A stretch of 64,000 nucleotides of DNA from Rhodanobacter sp. DHB23 (GTDB lineage: Bacteria > Pseudomonadota > Gammaproteobacteria > Xanthomonadales > Rhodanobacteraceae), in assembly GCF_014842975.1 (NCBI RefSeq), contig NZ_JACYXK010000028.1, positions 558,001 to 622,000 on the forward strand, given 5' to 3'. Shown here in pieces: positions 36,097 to 45,337 of the stretch. The stretch's first letter is position 1, and every line of letters starts with the position of its first letter. The notes under the pieces are model-generated. The model was given only the letters and a program-made list of their open reading frames with translations, was not told the origin of the DNA and did no database searches. Position numbers and translations under genes: made by a program.

Positions 36097-38841
36097 TCAG
36101 GGCTGCTGCTTGGGCGGCACCAGGCTCAGCCGCGCCGATCCCGGACGCGGATTCAGCAGGCGTTCCAGCGCGGCTGCCGGCAGCGGATAGGAATACAGGT
36201 AACCCTGCCCCTCGTCGCAACCGGCCTTGCGCAGGAACGCGTGCTGCCCCTCGCGCTCGATGCCCTCGGCGATGGTGCGCAGGCCCAGGCTGCGCGCCAT
36301 CGCCAGGATGGCCTCGACGATCGCCACGTCGTTGGCATCGTGCGGCAGGCTGGTGACGAAGGAGCGGTCGATCTTCAGCCAGCTCACCGACGGCAGCTTG
36401 AGGTAGGCCATCGACGAGTAACCGGTGCCGAAGTCGTCGATCGCCACCTCGATGCCCAGCTGGTGCAGCGCGCGCATGGTGTGCTGCGTCTCGTCGCCCA
36501 GCCGCAGCATGGCGCCCTCGGTGATCTCCAGCGCGATGCGCCGGGGGGCGATCTGGAACTCGCGCATCGCCTTGCCCAGGCCACTGATGAAAGCGGGATG
36601 GGCCAGCCAGCGCGCGGACACGTTCACCGCCACGCGGAACTTCGGCATCCCCGCGCGATCCCATTCGCGGATCTGCGCGCAGGTGGCCCGCAGCACCCAT
36701 TCGTCGATGTTGCGGATCAGGCCAAGGCTTTCGGCCACCGGGATGAATTCGCCCGGCGACAGCTCGCCGCGCTCCGGATGTTGCCAGCGCAACAACGTCT
36801 CCACCGCCTCGATGCGCCCGCTGCGCAGGTCCATGCTGGGCTGGAAGCGCAGGCTGAACTCGTCGTTGGCCAGGGCACGGCGCAGCTCGGACACCAGTTG
36901 CAGGCGCTGGCGTGCGTTGGCCTGCATCAGCGGCGTGTAGAAACGCAGCGTATTGCGCTCGCTGCTCTTCGCCGCGTACATCGCGGCATCGGCATTGGCG
37001 ATCAGCGTGGCGGCATCGGCGCCGTCCAGCGGATAGCCGGCGATGCCGATGCTGGCGCTCAGCACGATCTCGCTCTCGTCCACCATGATGGGTGCGGCCA
37101 AGCTGGCGAGCAGGCGCTCGGCCACGATGCCGGCGTCCTCGCGCAGCTCGAGCCGCCCCAGCAGCACGGTGAACTCGTCGCCGCCGATGCGGCCGGCCAC
37201 ATCGTTCACGGAGATCTGCTTCCTGATCCGCTCGGCGATCTTGCACAGCACGCGATCGCCCATCGCGTGGCTGTAGCTGTCGTTGACGATCTTGAAGGCG
37301 TCGAGGTCGATGAACAGCACGGCCGCCGCGATGCGCGCCCGCCCCGCGGCGGCGATCGCGGCATTGCACTGCCGCTCGAACGCGGCCCGGTTGGCCAGCC
37401 CGGTGAGCGGGTCGTGCGTGGCCAGGTGCTCCAGCCGCTGCCGTTGCGCCTTGGCCTCGTGGATGTTGCTGAACACCGCCACGTAGTGCAGCACGCGGTG
37501 CTGCGCGTCGCGGATCGCGCTGATGCTCAGCTGCTCGGGGTAGGTGCTGCCGTCGTGACGCCGGCTCTGCACCTCGCCGCTCCAGTGGCGGCCTCCGGCC
37601 AGCGCCGACCAGATCGATTCCAGCAAGGGCTCGCCGTCGGGCATGCGGCGTATCTCGTCGAAGCGGCGCCCCAGCATTTCCTGCGTGTCGAAGCCGGTGA
37701 TCTCGGCATGCGCGGCGTTGACCGAAACCACGCGGCGTTCCGCATCGGCGATGATCACGCCCTCGGCGATGCCGGCCAGCGCCTCGGCCGCCACGCGGCG
37801 CTCGCGCTCCATCGCCACGCGTTCGGAGATGTCGCGGATGATGGCTTGCCGCACCTGGCGACCGCCCCAGTCGACCAGGTTGCTCTCGATCTCCACCGGA
37901 CGCTGGACGCCGCTGCCGTCGGCCCGCAGCATGCCGGTGGCACCGCCCTTCGCCTTCGACTGCAGCCCGTCGGCGAACAGGTCCTCGAAACGGCGCCCGC
38001 TCAGCGGTGCGCGCGCGCCGTTGATCCACGCCCTGGCCGTGTCGTTCGCTTCGAGGATGCGACCTCCGCTTTCGTCAATCATCATGATCGCGTCGTTCGC
38101 GCTGTCGAACAGCAGGCGATAGCGCTCCTCGCTGTTGCGTATGCCCTGCAGGATGTGGCGCGCCATGCGCAGCCACAGCAACGAGGCGACGATGGCCGCG
38201 GCAAGCACGGCAAGGAACAGCACGGTGCCGATCCAGGCCGCGCCATCCGCGATCTGCGCAGAGAACACGTCGGTACGCGGCCCGACGAACCGGTTGGCTT
38301 CCGCGATGCGCGCACGCGTGGCCGCCACCATGGCCGGCGTGATGCTGCCGTCGGCATAGGCCCGCTGCAGGTTGCCGGCGATGTGCTCCAGCTCGTCGAT
38401 GGTGTCGTCGGTCGAATACCACGCGTCGATGGCCGGCTTCATGTAGGGCGCCGAGGAGAAGTGGCGCATGATGAAGATCATGCCGTTGATCGCCTCGGGG
38501 ATCACATGGGCGCTGCGGAACGCCTGCCAGACGGCGGCATGGTCGTAATGGCCGCTGGCGATGGCGTCGCGGGCCCAGCGATCCGCGGCCAGCACCTTCA
38601 TGTTCTTGCGATAGTCCGCCAGCACCTCGGCATGGCCGCCCTGGGCGTAGATTTCCAGGTCGATCACCGCCTGCTTCTGCGCCTTGGACCAAAGACTCTC
38701 GCCGTTGAGGAAACCGGCGAGAGTCACCTGGATCTGCAAGGCCCCCCAAGTCAGGCTCAGGATCAAGCCAACCACGAACGCCAGCGCGATCGCCAGCGGA
38801 AGCAGGTGTTGCGACACTGACTTTGGTCGGCTTGGAATCAT
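36097..38841 (-). CDS. PAS-GGDEF-EAL cyclic-di-GMP enzyme with periplasmic sensor
   Basis: The 914-residue inner membrane protein has a first transmembrane helix (about 16-35), a helical periplasmic sensor to about 205, a second helix near 205-228, two PAS domains, then GGDEF and EAL domains. The GGDEF active motif RIGGDEF is intact. The EAL domain spans about 644-895 and keeps the catalytic Glu in VETLLRW (ETL instead of EAL), NVSA, ITEG and DDFGTGYSS motifs. It may both make and degrade c-di-GMP. The ATG at 38841 has AAGG before it. Confidence 0.93.
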   Translation of the reverse strand: MIPSRPKSVSQHLLPLAIALAFVVGLILSLTWGALQIQVTLAGFLNGESLWSKAQKQAVIDLEIYAQGGHAEVLADYRKNMKVLAADRWARDAIASGHYDHAAVWQAFRSAHVIPEAINGMIFIMRHFSSAPYMKPAIDAWYSTDDTIDELEHIAGNLQRAYADGSITPAMVAATRARIAEANRFVGPRTDVFSAQIADGAAWIGTVLFLAVLAAAIVASLLWLRMARHILQGIRNSEERYRLLFDSANDAIMMIDESGGRILEANDTARAWINGARAPLSGRRFEDLFADGLQSKAKGGATGMLRADGSGVQRPVEIESNLVDWGGRQVRQAIIRDISERVAMERERRVAAEALAGIAEGVIIADAERRVVSVNAAHAEITGFDTQEMLGRRFDEIRRMPDGEPLLESIWSALAGGRHWSGEVQSRRHDGSTYPEQLSISAIRDAQHRVLHYVAVFSNIHEAKAQRQRLEHLATHDPLTGLANRAAFERQCNAAIAAAGRARIAAAVLFIDLDAFKIVNDSYSHAMGDRVLCKIAERIRKQISVNDVAGRIGGDEFTVLLGRLELREDAGIVAERLLASLAAPIMVDESEIVLSASIGIAGYPLDGADAATLIANADAAMYAAKSSERNTLRFYTPLMQANARQRLQLVSELRRALANDEFSLRFQPSMDLRSGRIEAVETLLRWQHPERGELSPGEFIPVAESLGLIRNIDEWVLRATCAQIREWDRAGMPKFRVAVNVSARWLAHPAFISGLGKAMREFQIAPRRIALEITEGAMLRLGDETQHTMRALHQLGIEVAIDDFGTGYSSMAYLKLPSVSWLKIDRSFVTSLPHDANDVAIVEAILAMARSLGLRTIAEGIEREGQHAFLRKAGCDEGQGYLYSYPLPAAALERLLNPRPGSARLSLVPPKQQP

Positions 38842-38910
38842 GCCCTGCCTTGTCGTGACCCTGAGAACGCGCCGGAAGCACTCACGCACCCCGGCTGGCC
38901 GTCGCCGGGG

Positions 38911-39687
38911 TCAGGCTGCGACGTCCGCCCACACCCCCCGCCTCCCCGGGCCCCTCATGCAATGGTCGAGGGTGATGGCCATGCTGGTGTAACTGCGACG
39001 CACGCATTCGCCCAGGTGCTGGACCTGGTCCACCCCTGGCGCCATGCCGACCAGGGTGCAGACGATTTCCAGCGCCTCCCACGGATGAGTATCGTCATAA
39101 GCCGCGTGAAGTTGAAGCCAACGCAGGCCCTTGGTACGCCCCGGTTCGGGCAGACTCTCGGCGTAGACCGCACTTTCGTAGATCCGCTGCGACCACTCGC
39201 CGGTGGCGCCCTCCACCGCGTAGTTGGTGGCCGCGATGCCCGCCGCCAGCCCGCCGCCACGGCTCACCTCCTCGCACCACGAGGCCAGCACCTGGCTGCC
39301 TGCCGGGGGCCGCCCCATCGTCACCTCCTCCTGGCGCACACCGGCGCTCTCGGCCCAGTTCAGCCAGTACTCGGCGTGGTTCTGCTCGACGCGGATGTTG
39401 CGCACCAGCCAGCGCCGGGCGAGGTTGTCGCCCGGGCTGCGGCCATAGCTGGTCTTCAGCAGGTTGTGGGCCATGTAGGCCGGGAAACGCTCGATCACCG
39501 GCCATACGCCCACCATGAAGTTGCGCGTGGATTCCTGGTCGAGGCGCGCCTCGCTCATCCTTGCCCACAATTCGTGCTGGACCACGCCCTGCTTCGCCTG
39601 CTCGCACTCCGCCACCATGTCCTGCGCCCAGTGCGGATAGCTGTCCAGTTCGGTCAGCGGGCCGGTGCGTTCAAAACGGGTATTCAT
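38911..39687 (-). CDS. Haem-oxygenase-fold iron-containing redox enzyme (TenA/PqqC-like)
   Basis: The 258-residue all-helical protein resembles the iron-containing redox enzyme / CADD-PqqC-TenA group. Candidate metal ligands are in QHELWARMSEARLD, VEQNHAEYWLNWAE and LHAAYDDTHPWEALEI. Functions in this fold range from cofactor synthesis to self-sacrificing p-aminobenzoate production, so no reaction is assigned. A strong AGGAGA ribosome site precedes the ATG at 39687. It shares direction with the upstream GGDEF-EAL gene 69 bases away but has its own upstream space. Confidence 0.8.
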   Translation of the reverse strand: MNTRFERTGPLTELDSYPHWAQDMVAECEQAKQGVVQHELWARMSEARLDQESTRNFMVGVWPVIERFPAYMAHNLLKTSYGRSPGDNLARRWLVRNIRVEQNHAEYWLNWAESAGVRQEEVTMGRPPAGSQVLASWCEEVSRGGGLAAGIAATNYAVEGATGEWSQRIYESAVYAESLPEPGRTKGLRWLQLHAAYDDTHPWEALEIVCTLVGMAPGVDQVQHLGECVRRSYTSMAITLDHCMRGPGRRGVWADVAA

Positions 39688-40067
39688 GTGATTCTCCTGA
39701 GTCGGTTGGGATGCCCGGCGATATGTCGCTGCGGGATGGCCGCCTCGGGGGCCGGGCGCCCGCGAATCGGCCGCCGTCCATCGCCATGCGCGATGGACGG
39801 CCGAGTATGCTGTCGTTCGATCGCGGCGCGGACCGGGCAACACCCATGCCCCCATGCGCCGCGCCGGGGCGAGGCGGCGGCGGATACACGCGTCCCGCGG
39901 CCCGGTTCACTCGCCGTACGGAAAGCCGCCAACCCTTGCCGCGCAAGGCTTCCGGGACGAGTGCCGGCATCCACGCGCTGAACCCAGCCCAACGCGACGC
40001 CGCGCAGCAGTCGCCGCAACCGCTGCGGCTGCGTTATTGATGCCCACACTGCAACCGGGAGGACGCC
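39688..40067. other. Divergent gene-free region with a 12-bp-arm hairpin
   Basis: No convincing gene occupies these 380 bases. They contain a perfect 12-base inverted repeat (GCCGTCCATCGC / GCGATGGACGGC, 39773-39784 and 39790-39801) with a 5-base loop, lying between divergent genes and therefore not an obvious terminator. The rest is GC-rich, with presumed promoters for the redox-enzyme and WXXGXW genes. Confidence 0.5.
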
Positions 40068-40907
40068 ATGCAAGCCCACACCACCACGACCAACCTTTCC
40101 CTTCGCCGCCACTGGCTGGCGAAGGGTGCGGCAGCCCTGCTCGCCGCAGCCGTCGCCGTCGCCATCCCCAGCCGTGCGCATGCCGGCGTGTTCGTCTCGG
40201 TGAACATCGCGCCGCCGCCGCTGCCGGTCTACGTGCAGCCGCCCATCCCCGCGCCCGGCTACATCTGGACGCCGGGCTACTGGGCCTGGAACGGCGTCGC
40301 CTACTACTGGGTGCCGGGTGCCTGGATCCTGCCGCCCTACGTCGGCGCGCTGTGGACCCCGGGCTACTGGGGCTGGAGCGGCGGCGTGTATCTCTTCCAC
40401 GCCGGCTACTGGGGTCGCACCGTGGGTTACTACGGCGGCATCAACTACGGCTACGGCTACGGCGGCCACGGCTACGACGGCGGCTACTGGCGCGGCGGCG
40501 GCTTCTACTACAACCGCTCGGTGAACCACATCACCAACAACATCACCAACGTCTACAACAGGCCGGTGGCGGCGGGTGGTGCCGTCGGCCGCGCCAGCTT
40601 CAACGGCGGACCCGGCGGCGTCCGTTACGCACCGCGGACCAATGCCGAGCTGCGCTCGGCCAACTACGCGCCGCGAAGCAGCGCCGCGGGTTACCAGCCG
40701 GCAGGCAACGGCGGCTACCGTCCCACGCATTACCAGCCGCAAAACTACTACCACGAGCAGCCGGCCTACCGTCCCGCGCAACAGGCGTATCGTCCGCCGC
40801 AGGGCGGCGCCGCCCAGCCCGCCGCGCGTCCGGCGCAGAGCGCACGCCCGGCGCCACGCAGCGGCGGCAATGGCGGCGGCGGCGAGGACCGCCATCACCA
40901 CAACTGA
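40068..40907 (+). CDS. Secreted WXXGXW-repeat protein
   Basis: The 279-residue exported protein has a long signal sequence (to about residue 39, RAHA-G) and several WxxGxW-type repeats: WTPGYWAWNG, WVPGAWILPP and WTPGYWGWSG between 67 and 115. The C-terminal half is Gly/Tyr/Asn then Pro/Gln/Ala-rich and ends in a His tract. The WXXGXW family is exported and of unknown function, often near envelope stress genes. It is followed by a strong hairpin terminator. Confidence 0.88.
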   Translation: MQAHTTTTNLSLRRHWLAKGAAALLAAAVAVAIPSRAHAGVFVSVNIAPPPLPVYVQPPIPAPGYIWTPGYWAWNGVAYYWVPGAWILPPYVGALWTPGYWGWSGGVYLFHAGYWGRTVGYYGGINYGYGYGGHGYDGGYWRGGGFYYNRSVNHITNNITNVYNRPVAAGGAVGRASFNGGPGGVRYAPRTNAELRSANYAPRSSAAGYQPAGNGGYRPTHYQPQNYYHEQPAYRPAQQAYRPPQGGAAQPAARPAQSARPAPRSGGNGGGGEDRHHHN

Positions 40908-40930
40908 CCTGCCGCCACGGCATGCATGAC

Positions 40931-40960
40931 GAACAGGCCCGCCACATGGCGGGCCTGTTC
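40931..40960. terminator. Strong hairpin terminator
   Basis: Perfect 13-base arms GAACAGGCCCGCC and GGCGGGCCTGTTC flank a 4-base loop, 23 bases past the WXXGXW-protein stop. Confidence 0.75.
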
Positions 40961-41019
40961 GTCGGGGATAGGCCATCCGTCGCCTTGCCGGATCATGACG
41001 GCGGCCGCAAGATGCCCCG

Positions 41020-43254
41020 ATGTCCACCTGCAGCGGTGCCGCACGCATGCCCACCCGCCGTCCGACCTCCGGCCTGCGCCGTACCCGCGCGTGGCCAGTC
41101 CTGGTCGCCCTCGCCATCGGCATGCCGGCTGCGGCATCGGCGCAAACCGCCGAACACGCACGCCTGCAACATGAGGCCGCCGCGGTGACCATCACCCGCG
41201 ATGACTGGGGCATCGCCCACGTGCACGGCCAGAGCGACGCCGACGCGGTGTTCGGCATGGCCTATGCCCAGGCCGAGGACGACTTCAACCGCGTGGAGAC
41301 GAACTACCTCACTGCGCTGGGCTGGACCGCGCAGGCCGAAGGCGAATCCGCGGTCTGGCAGGATCTGCGCCAGCAGTTGTGGACCGATCCGGTCGAGCTG
41401 AAGAAGCTTTACGCGCAAAGCCCCGGCTGGCTGCAGAAGCTCATGAACGCCTGGGCCGACGGCCTCGACTGGTATCTAGCCACGCATCCGGACGTCCATC
41501 CGAAAGTGATCACGCACTTCGAACCGTGGATGGCGCTCTCCTTCACCGAGGGCAGCATCGGCGGCGACATCGAACGCGTGCCGCTGGAAAAGCTTGCCGC
41601 GTTCTACGGCGACGAGCACCCGGCGCTGGCCGCGGCCAATCCGCCGAGCTGGGCCGAGCCCACCGGTTCCAACGGCATCGCCATCGCGCCCAGGCTCACC
41701 ACCGACGGCCATGCGCTGCTGCTGATCAACCCGCATACCTCGTTCTATTTCCGCTCCGAGCTGCAGATGTCCAGCGACGAGGGCCTGGACGCCTACGGCG
41801 CGGTGACCTGGGGCCAGTTCTTCGTCTACCAGGGTTTCAACCGGCACATCGGCTGGATGCACACCTCCACCGGCCTCGACGCCGTGGACGAGTTCGCCGA
41901 GACCATCGTCCACAAGGACGGCGGGACGTACTACCGCTACGGCAAGGAACTGCGACCGGTGACCGAACGCGAGATCGCCGTGCGTTACCGCGCCGCCGAC
42001 GGCTCGATGAAGACGCGCAGCTTCACCGCGTACTTCACCCACCACGGCCCCGTCGTGGCAAGCGACGGCGGCAAGTGGATCGCCGAGGCGCTGATGGACA
42101 GGCCCGTCGCCGCGCTGGAGCAGAGCTGGCTGCGCACCAAGGCGCACGACTACGCCAGCTACATGAAGGTGGCCGAGCTCAAGGCCAACTCCTCCAACAA
42201 CACCCTGTTCGCCGACGACAAGGGCGAGATCGCCTTCCTGATGCCGCAATTCGTGCCGAAGCGCGACGACCGCTTCGACTACACCAGGCCCGTGGACGGC
42301 AGCGACCCGGCCACCGACTGGCACGGCCTCACGCCCCTGGACGAACTGCCGCAGGTGGTGGACCCGCCGAACGGCTGGGCGATGAACACCAACGACTGGC
42401 CGTATTCCGCCGCCGGCCAGTACAGCCCGAAGCAGGCCGACTTCCCGCGCTACATGGACACCTTCGGCGAGAACCCGCGCGGCATCCACGCCACCGGCAT
42501 GCTCACCGGCGCCAGCGGTTTCAGCATGCCCAGGCTGATCACCGACGCGTTCGACTCCTACCTGCCCGAGTTCGCGAAGCTGGTCCCGCTACTCACGAAG
42601 GACTATGACGCCCTGCCCGCCGGCGATCCGCTGAAGGCGAAACTGGCCGGACCCGTTGAACTGCTGCGCCACTGGGACTACCGCTGGGGCATCGCCTCCA
42701 TGCCCACCTCGCTGGCGGTGTTCTGGGGCGACACGCTATGGGACGAGAGCGTGGCCAGGGCGAAGGTCGCCGGCATCTCGCCCTACGACTACATCGCACG
42801 CGACGGCGGCGCGCGGGATCGCCTGCACGCGCTGGACGAAGCCGTGGACCGCCTTGTGCAGGACTTCGGCAGCTGGGGCGTGGCCTGGGGCGGGATCAAC
42901 CGTTTCCAGCGCCTCGACGACGCGATCAAGCCGCACTTCGACGACGGCAGGCCCAGCATTCCGGTGCCCTTCGTGTCCTCGCGCTGGGGCTCGCTGGCCT
43001 CGTTCGGCGCGCACCGCTGGGCCGGCACGAAGAAGTACTACGGCTCCAGCGGCAACAGCTTCGTGGCGGTCGTCGAGTTCGGCCCGCGCGTCAGCGCGCG
43101 TGCCGTCACCGCCGGCGGCGAAAGCGGCCAACCCGGCTCCCCGCACTTCACCGACGAGGCCGGGCGCTACGCCAGCGGCAACCTGCGCACCGTGTACTTC
43201 TGGCCGGACCAGCTCAAAGGCCACACCGAGCGGGTGTACCATCCCGGCGGATGA
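41020..43254 (+). CDS. Exported penicillin-acylase-family Ntn hydrolase
   Basis: The precursor of up to 744 residues has a signal peptide (ending near 41, ASA-Q) and the penicillin acylase architecture: alpha chain, linker, then the autocatalytic site TGSNG at 216-219 where Ser217 becomes the N-terminal nucleophile of the beta chain. Later AYFTHHGPVV, NSSNNTLFADDKGEIAF and FGAHRWAG segments are family-like. Substrates of the family include beta-lactams, acyl-homoserine lactones and aculeacins; which applies here is unknown. A second ATG (41047) would also serve as start. Its 3' end is mirrored by a ghost copy at 47242. Confidence 0.9.
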   Translation: MSTCSGAARMPTRRPTSGLRRTRAWPVLVALAIGMPAAASAQTAEHARLQHEAAAVTITRDDWGIAHVHGQSDADAVFGMAYAQAEDDFNRVETNYLTALGWTAQAEGESAVWQDLRQQLWTDPVELKKLYAQSPGWLQKLMNAWADGLDWYLATHPDVHPKVITHFEPWMALSFTEGSIGGDIERVPLEKLAAFYGDEHPALAAANPPSWAEPTGSNGIAIAPRLTTDGHALLLINPHTSFYFRSELQMSSDEGLDAYGAVTWGQFFVYQGFNRHIGWMHTSTGLDAVDEFAETIVHKDGGTYYRYGKELRPVTEREIAVRYRAADGSMKTRSFTAYFTHHGPVVASDGGKWIAEALMDRPVAALEQSWLRTKAHDYASYMKVAELKANSSNNTLFADDKGEIAFLMPQFVPKRDDRFDYTRPVDGSDPATDWHGLTPLDELPQVVDPPNGWAMNTNDWPYSAAGQYSPKQADFPRYMDTFGENPRGIHATGMLTGASGFSMPRLITDAFDSYLPEFAKLVPLLTKDYDALPAGDPLKAKLAGPVELLRHWDYRWGIASMPTSLAVFWGDTLWDESVARAKVAGISPYDYIARDGGARDRLHALDEAVDRLVQDFGSWGVAWGGINRFQRLDDAIKPHFDDGRPSIPVPFVSSRWGSLASFGAHRWAGTKKYYGSSGNSFVAVVEFGPRVSARAVTAGGESGQPGSPHFTDEAGRYASGNLRTVYFWPDQLKGHTERVYHPGG

Positions 43255-43257
43255 TCC

Positions 43258-43286
43258 GAAGCCGGCCGTGCAATGCGGCCGGCTTC
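43258..43286. terminator. Hairpin after the acylase gene
   Basis: The 11-base arms GAAGCCGGCCG and CGGCCGGCTTC with a 7-base loop begin 3 bases past the acylase stop and end 18 bases before the cytochrome ATG. It may attenuate transcription into the next gene. Confidence 0.6.
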
Positions 43287-43304
43287 CATCGCAAGGGGGC
43301 CGAA

Positions 43305-44510
43305 ATGAAACGTGCAGTCGTTTTGCTCGCCGTTCTGCTTGCGCCCGCATCAGCATGGGTGCTGCAAACGGCGGCGGCAGCGTCGCCGGATGCCGCGATC
43401 CATGCGGCCGAGGCATGGGCGTTTCCCAAGCCGCATTCGCCGGACACGAGCTTGCCGAAAGCCTCGCAGGTAGCAAAGCCGGACCCGCACGCACCGATGC
43501 ACGTACCCGGCAGCACGCGCACCTACACGCGCGCGGAATTGGCGGGCGGCTTCGAGGTCGCGGACTGGTTTCCGCAGAACCATCCGCCCATGCCGCACAT
43601 CGTCGCGTTCGGGCGCAAGCCTGCCTATGCGTGTGCGGCGTGCCACAACGCCGGCGGCGAGGGCTATCCGGCGAGCGCCTCACTGTCGGGGTTATCCGTC
43701 GCATACCTGCGCGAACAGTTGCAAGCGTTCCGCGATGGCCAGCGTTACAACGACGTGATGGCGAAGGAGGCCCGCAACCTCGACCAAGCCGATGAGCAGG
43801 CCGCCATCGCGTATTTCTCGGGGCTGAAGTTCACGCCGCACGTCAGGATGATGGAAGCGGCAAGCGTGCCGAAAACGCATTGGAGTGGTGATGTGCTGGC
43901 GCCGAACAAGAACGGCGCGCGCGAACCCATCGGCGAGCGCATCGTCGAAGTCGCGCCGGAAGACGGCGAACACGGCAGCGAACATGTCGTCTATACCGCT
44001 TACGTGCCGCCGGGCAGCATCGCGGCGGGCGAGCAAATCGCGGCGCACGGCGCGGGGACGGCGCCGTCCTGCGAGTCCTGCCACGGCGCAGCCCTGCAGG
44101 GCGTGGGCGACATTCCGTATCTGGCAGGCCGCTCGCCGACTTTCATCGTGCGCGAACTGATCCTGTTCCGCCTGGGCAAGCGCACCAATGCCGGCGCCGC
44201 GCCGATGGTGCAGGAAGTCTCGCATCTGACGCTCAAGGACATGATCGATGTCGCGGCGTATGCCGCGTCGCGTGCGGGATCGAAAAATGATGCCGTTCGC
44301 CTCTCCGCCGATGAAGCGGTTTGCGCGCAGGGTAGCGTCACCGGTGCCAGGGAATGCGTCGCCCGCCCCCTGGCATCCGCTCGGCCCCTTGCCTTGCGGG
44401 GAGAGAAAACAAACCGCGAGCTGACCATGCTGTCCGGCGTGCCGGCCCCCCGGCCTGCGACTGCCCAGACCGTGGCAATACCAATCAAAAGTGCATCGGA
44501 GGGTTCATGA
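43305..44510 (+). CDS. Exported dihaem cytochrome c
   Basis: The 401-residue protein has a signal peptide (to about 25) and two haem c sites, CAACH at 110-114 and CESCH at 256-260, each in a cytochrome c domain; Met ligands probably come from PAYACAACHNAGG-type loops and later Mets. It would carry electrons in the periplasm, perhaps from a dehydrogenase. After about residue 330 the last 70 residues are unlike a cytochrome (SADEAVCAQG...AIPIKSASEGS) and may be read-through added sequence. A strong AGGGGG site precedes the ATG. Its TGA overlaps the next ATG. Confidence 0.88.
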   Translation: MKRAVVLLAVLLAPASAWVLQTAAAASPDAAIHAAEAWAFPKPHSPDTSLPKASQVAKPDPHAPMHVPGSTRTYTRAELAGGFEVADWFPQNHPPMPHIVAFGRKPAYACAACHNAGGEGYPASASLSGLSVAYLREQLQAFRDGQRYNDVMAKEARNLDQADEQAAIAYFSGLKFTPHVRMMEAASVPKTHWSGDVLAPNKNGAREPIGERIVEVAPEDGEHGSEHVVYTAYVPPGSIAAGEQIAAHGAGTAPSCESCHGAALQGVGDIPYLAGRSPTFIVRELILFRLGKRTNAGAAPMVQEVSHLTLKDMIDVAAYAASRAGSKNDAVRLSADEAVCAQGSVTGARECVARPLASARPLALRGEKTNRELTMLSGVPAPRPATAQTVAIPIKSASEGS

Positions 44511-45337
44511 AGACGCTCACTGCGTGTGCGGTTGCGGCACTTGCGGTTTCCGGCATCGCCAGCGTGCATGCGGCGAATGCCGGCAAGACGTTGGTCACCA
44601 TCGATTACACCGACATCATCGCGCCTGCCGAGATGCAGGCGTACGTGGCAGGCATCAAGGCCTACACCCGGTGCCTGCGCGAGCACGGCGTCACGTTCAG
44701 CGAATACGCCGTCAGTCACGAAACCGGCCGCAACACTTACGAGATTTCGTTCGAGCGCGAACCCATGACGTGGGCACAGCGGGACGAACTGGGCAGTGAA
44801 TCCAGGCCATGCAAAGCGGTCTTCAACGCGCAAGTCGATCCGCACCTCGAAAGCGAGAGCGGCGCGGTCATGACGGAGGAACCGGAGCTGAGCCACCTGC
44901 CCGCAGACGCGAAGAACCAGGCGCCGCCGCAATTCCTGCACGTCTTCAACTACACCCTGAAGTCCGGGCCTGCTGCACATGCCACCTTCGCCGACGCCGT
45001 CAAGAAGATTGCGGCGGCAGCCGCCAGGACGAAGTGGCCGTATTACTGGAACGTGGTGGCCGTCGAGGGTGGTGGCGAGGGGGCGCCGGACTATCAGCTG
45101 GCGTTCGGCGGCAAGGACTGGGCCGGCGTCGCGGCCGAACCTGAGCCGTCGTTGTGGAAGATAGTCGCGAACGCCTACGGGCAGTCTGAGGCGGGAGCGA
45201 TTCGCAAGTCACTCGACAATGCGATTGCAAAAATTTTCGATCACTTTGATCGCTACAACGCGGAGCTGAGCTATATCGCCGGCATCAACAGTAACGGGCC
45301 TGTTTCTCGCATTTCCGGCACACCGGTGGGTCAATGA
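44507..45337 (+). CDS. Secreted protein of unknown function, paralogue A
   Basis: The 276-residue exported protein (signal peptide 1-22, VHA-A) belongs to no family I know. It shares with the gene at 46352 the N-terminal MK-LT-CVVAALA signal, the AYxAGIKAYxxCLxEH segment with one Cys, THETG/SHETG, a second Cys in the region SRPCKAVFNAQ, and the C-terminal AAAA+xKWPYYW...LWK+VAxxYGQ...KSLD+xIAK core. The two Cys could form a disulfide. GGAGGG precedes the ATG, which overlaps the cytochrome stop. Its own stop overlaps the LuxR ATG. Confidence 0.8.
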   Translation: MKTLTACAVAALAVSGIASVHAANAGKTLVTIDYTDIIAPAEMQAYVAGIKAYTRCLREHGVTFSEYAVSHETGRNTYEISFEREPMTWAQRDELGSESRPCKAVFNAQVDPHLESESGAVMTEEPELSHLPADAKNQAPPQFLHVFNYTLKSGPAAHATFADAVKKIAAAAARTKWPYYWNVVAVEGGGEGAPDYQLAFGGKDWAGVAAEPEPSLWKIVANAYGQSEAGAIRKSLDNAIAKIFDHFDRYNAELSYIAGINSNGPVSRISGTPVGQ

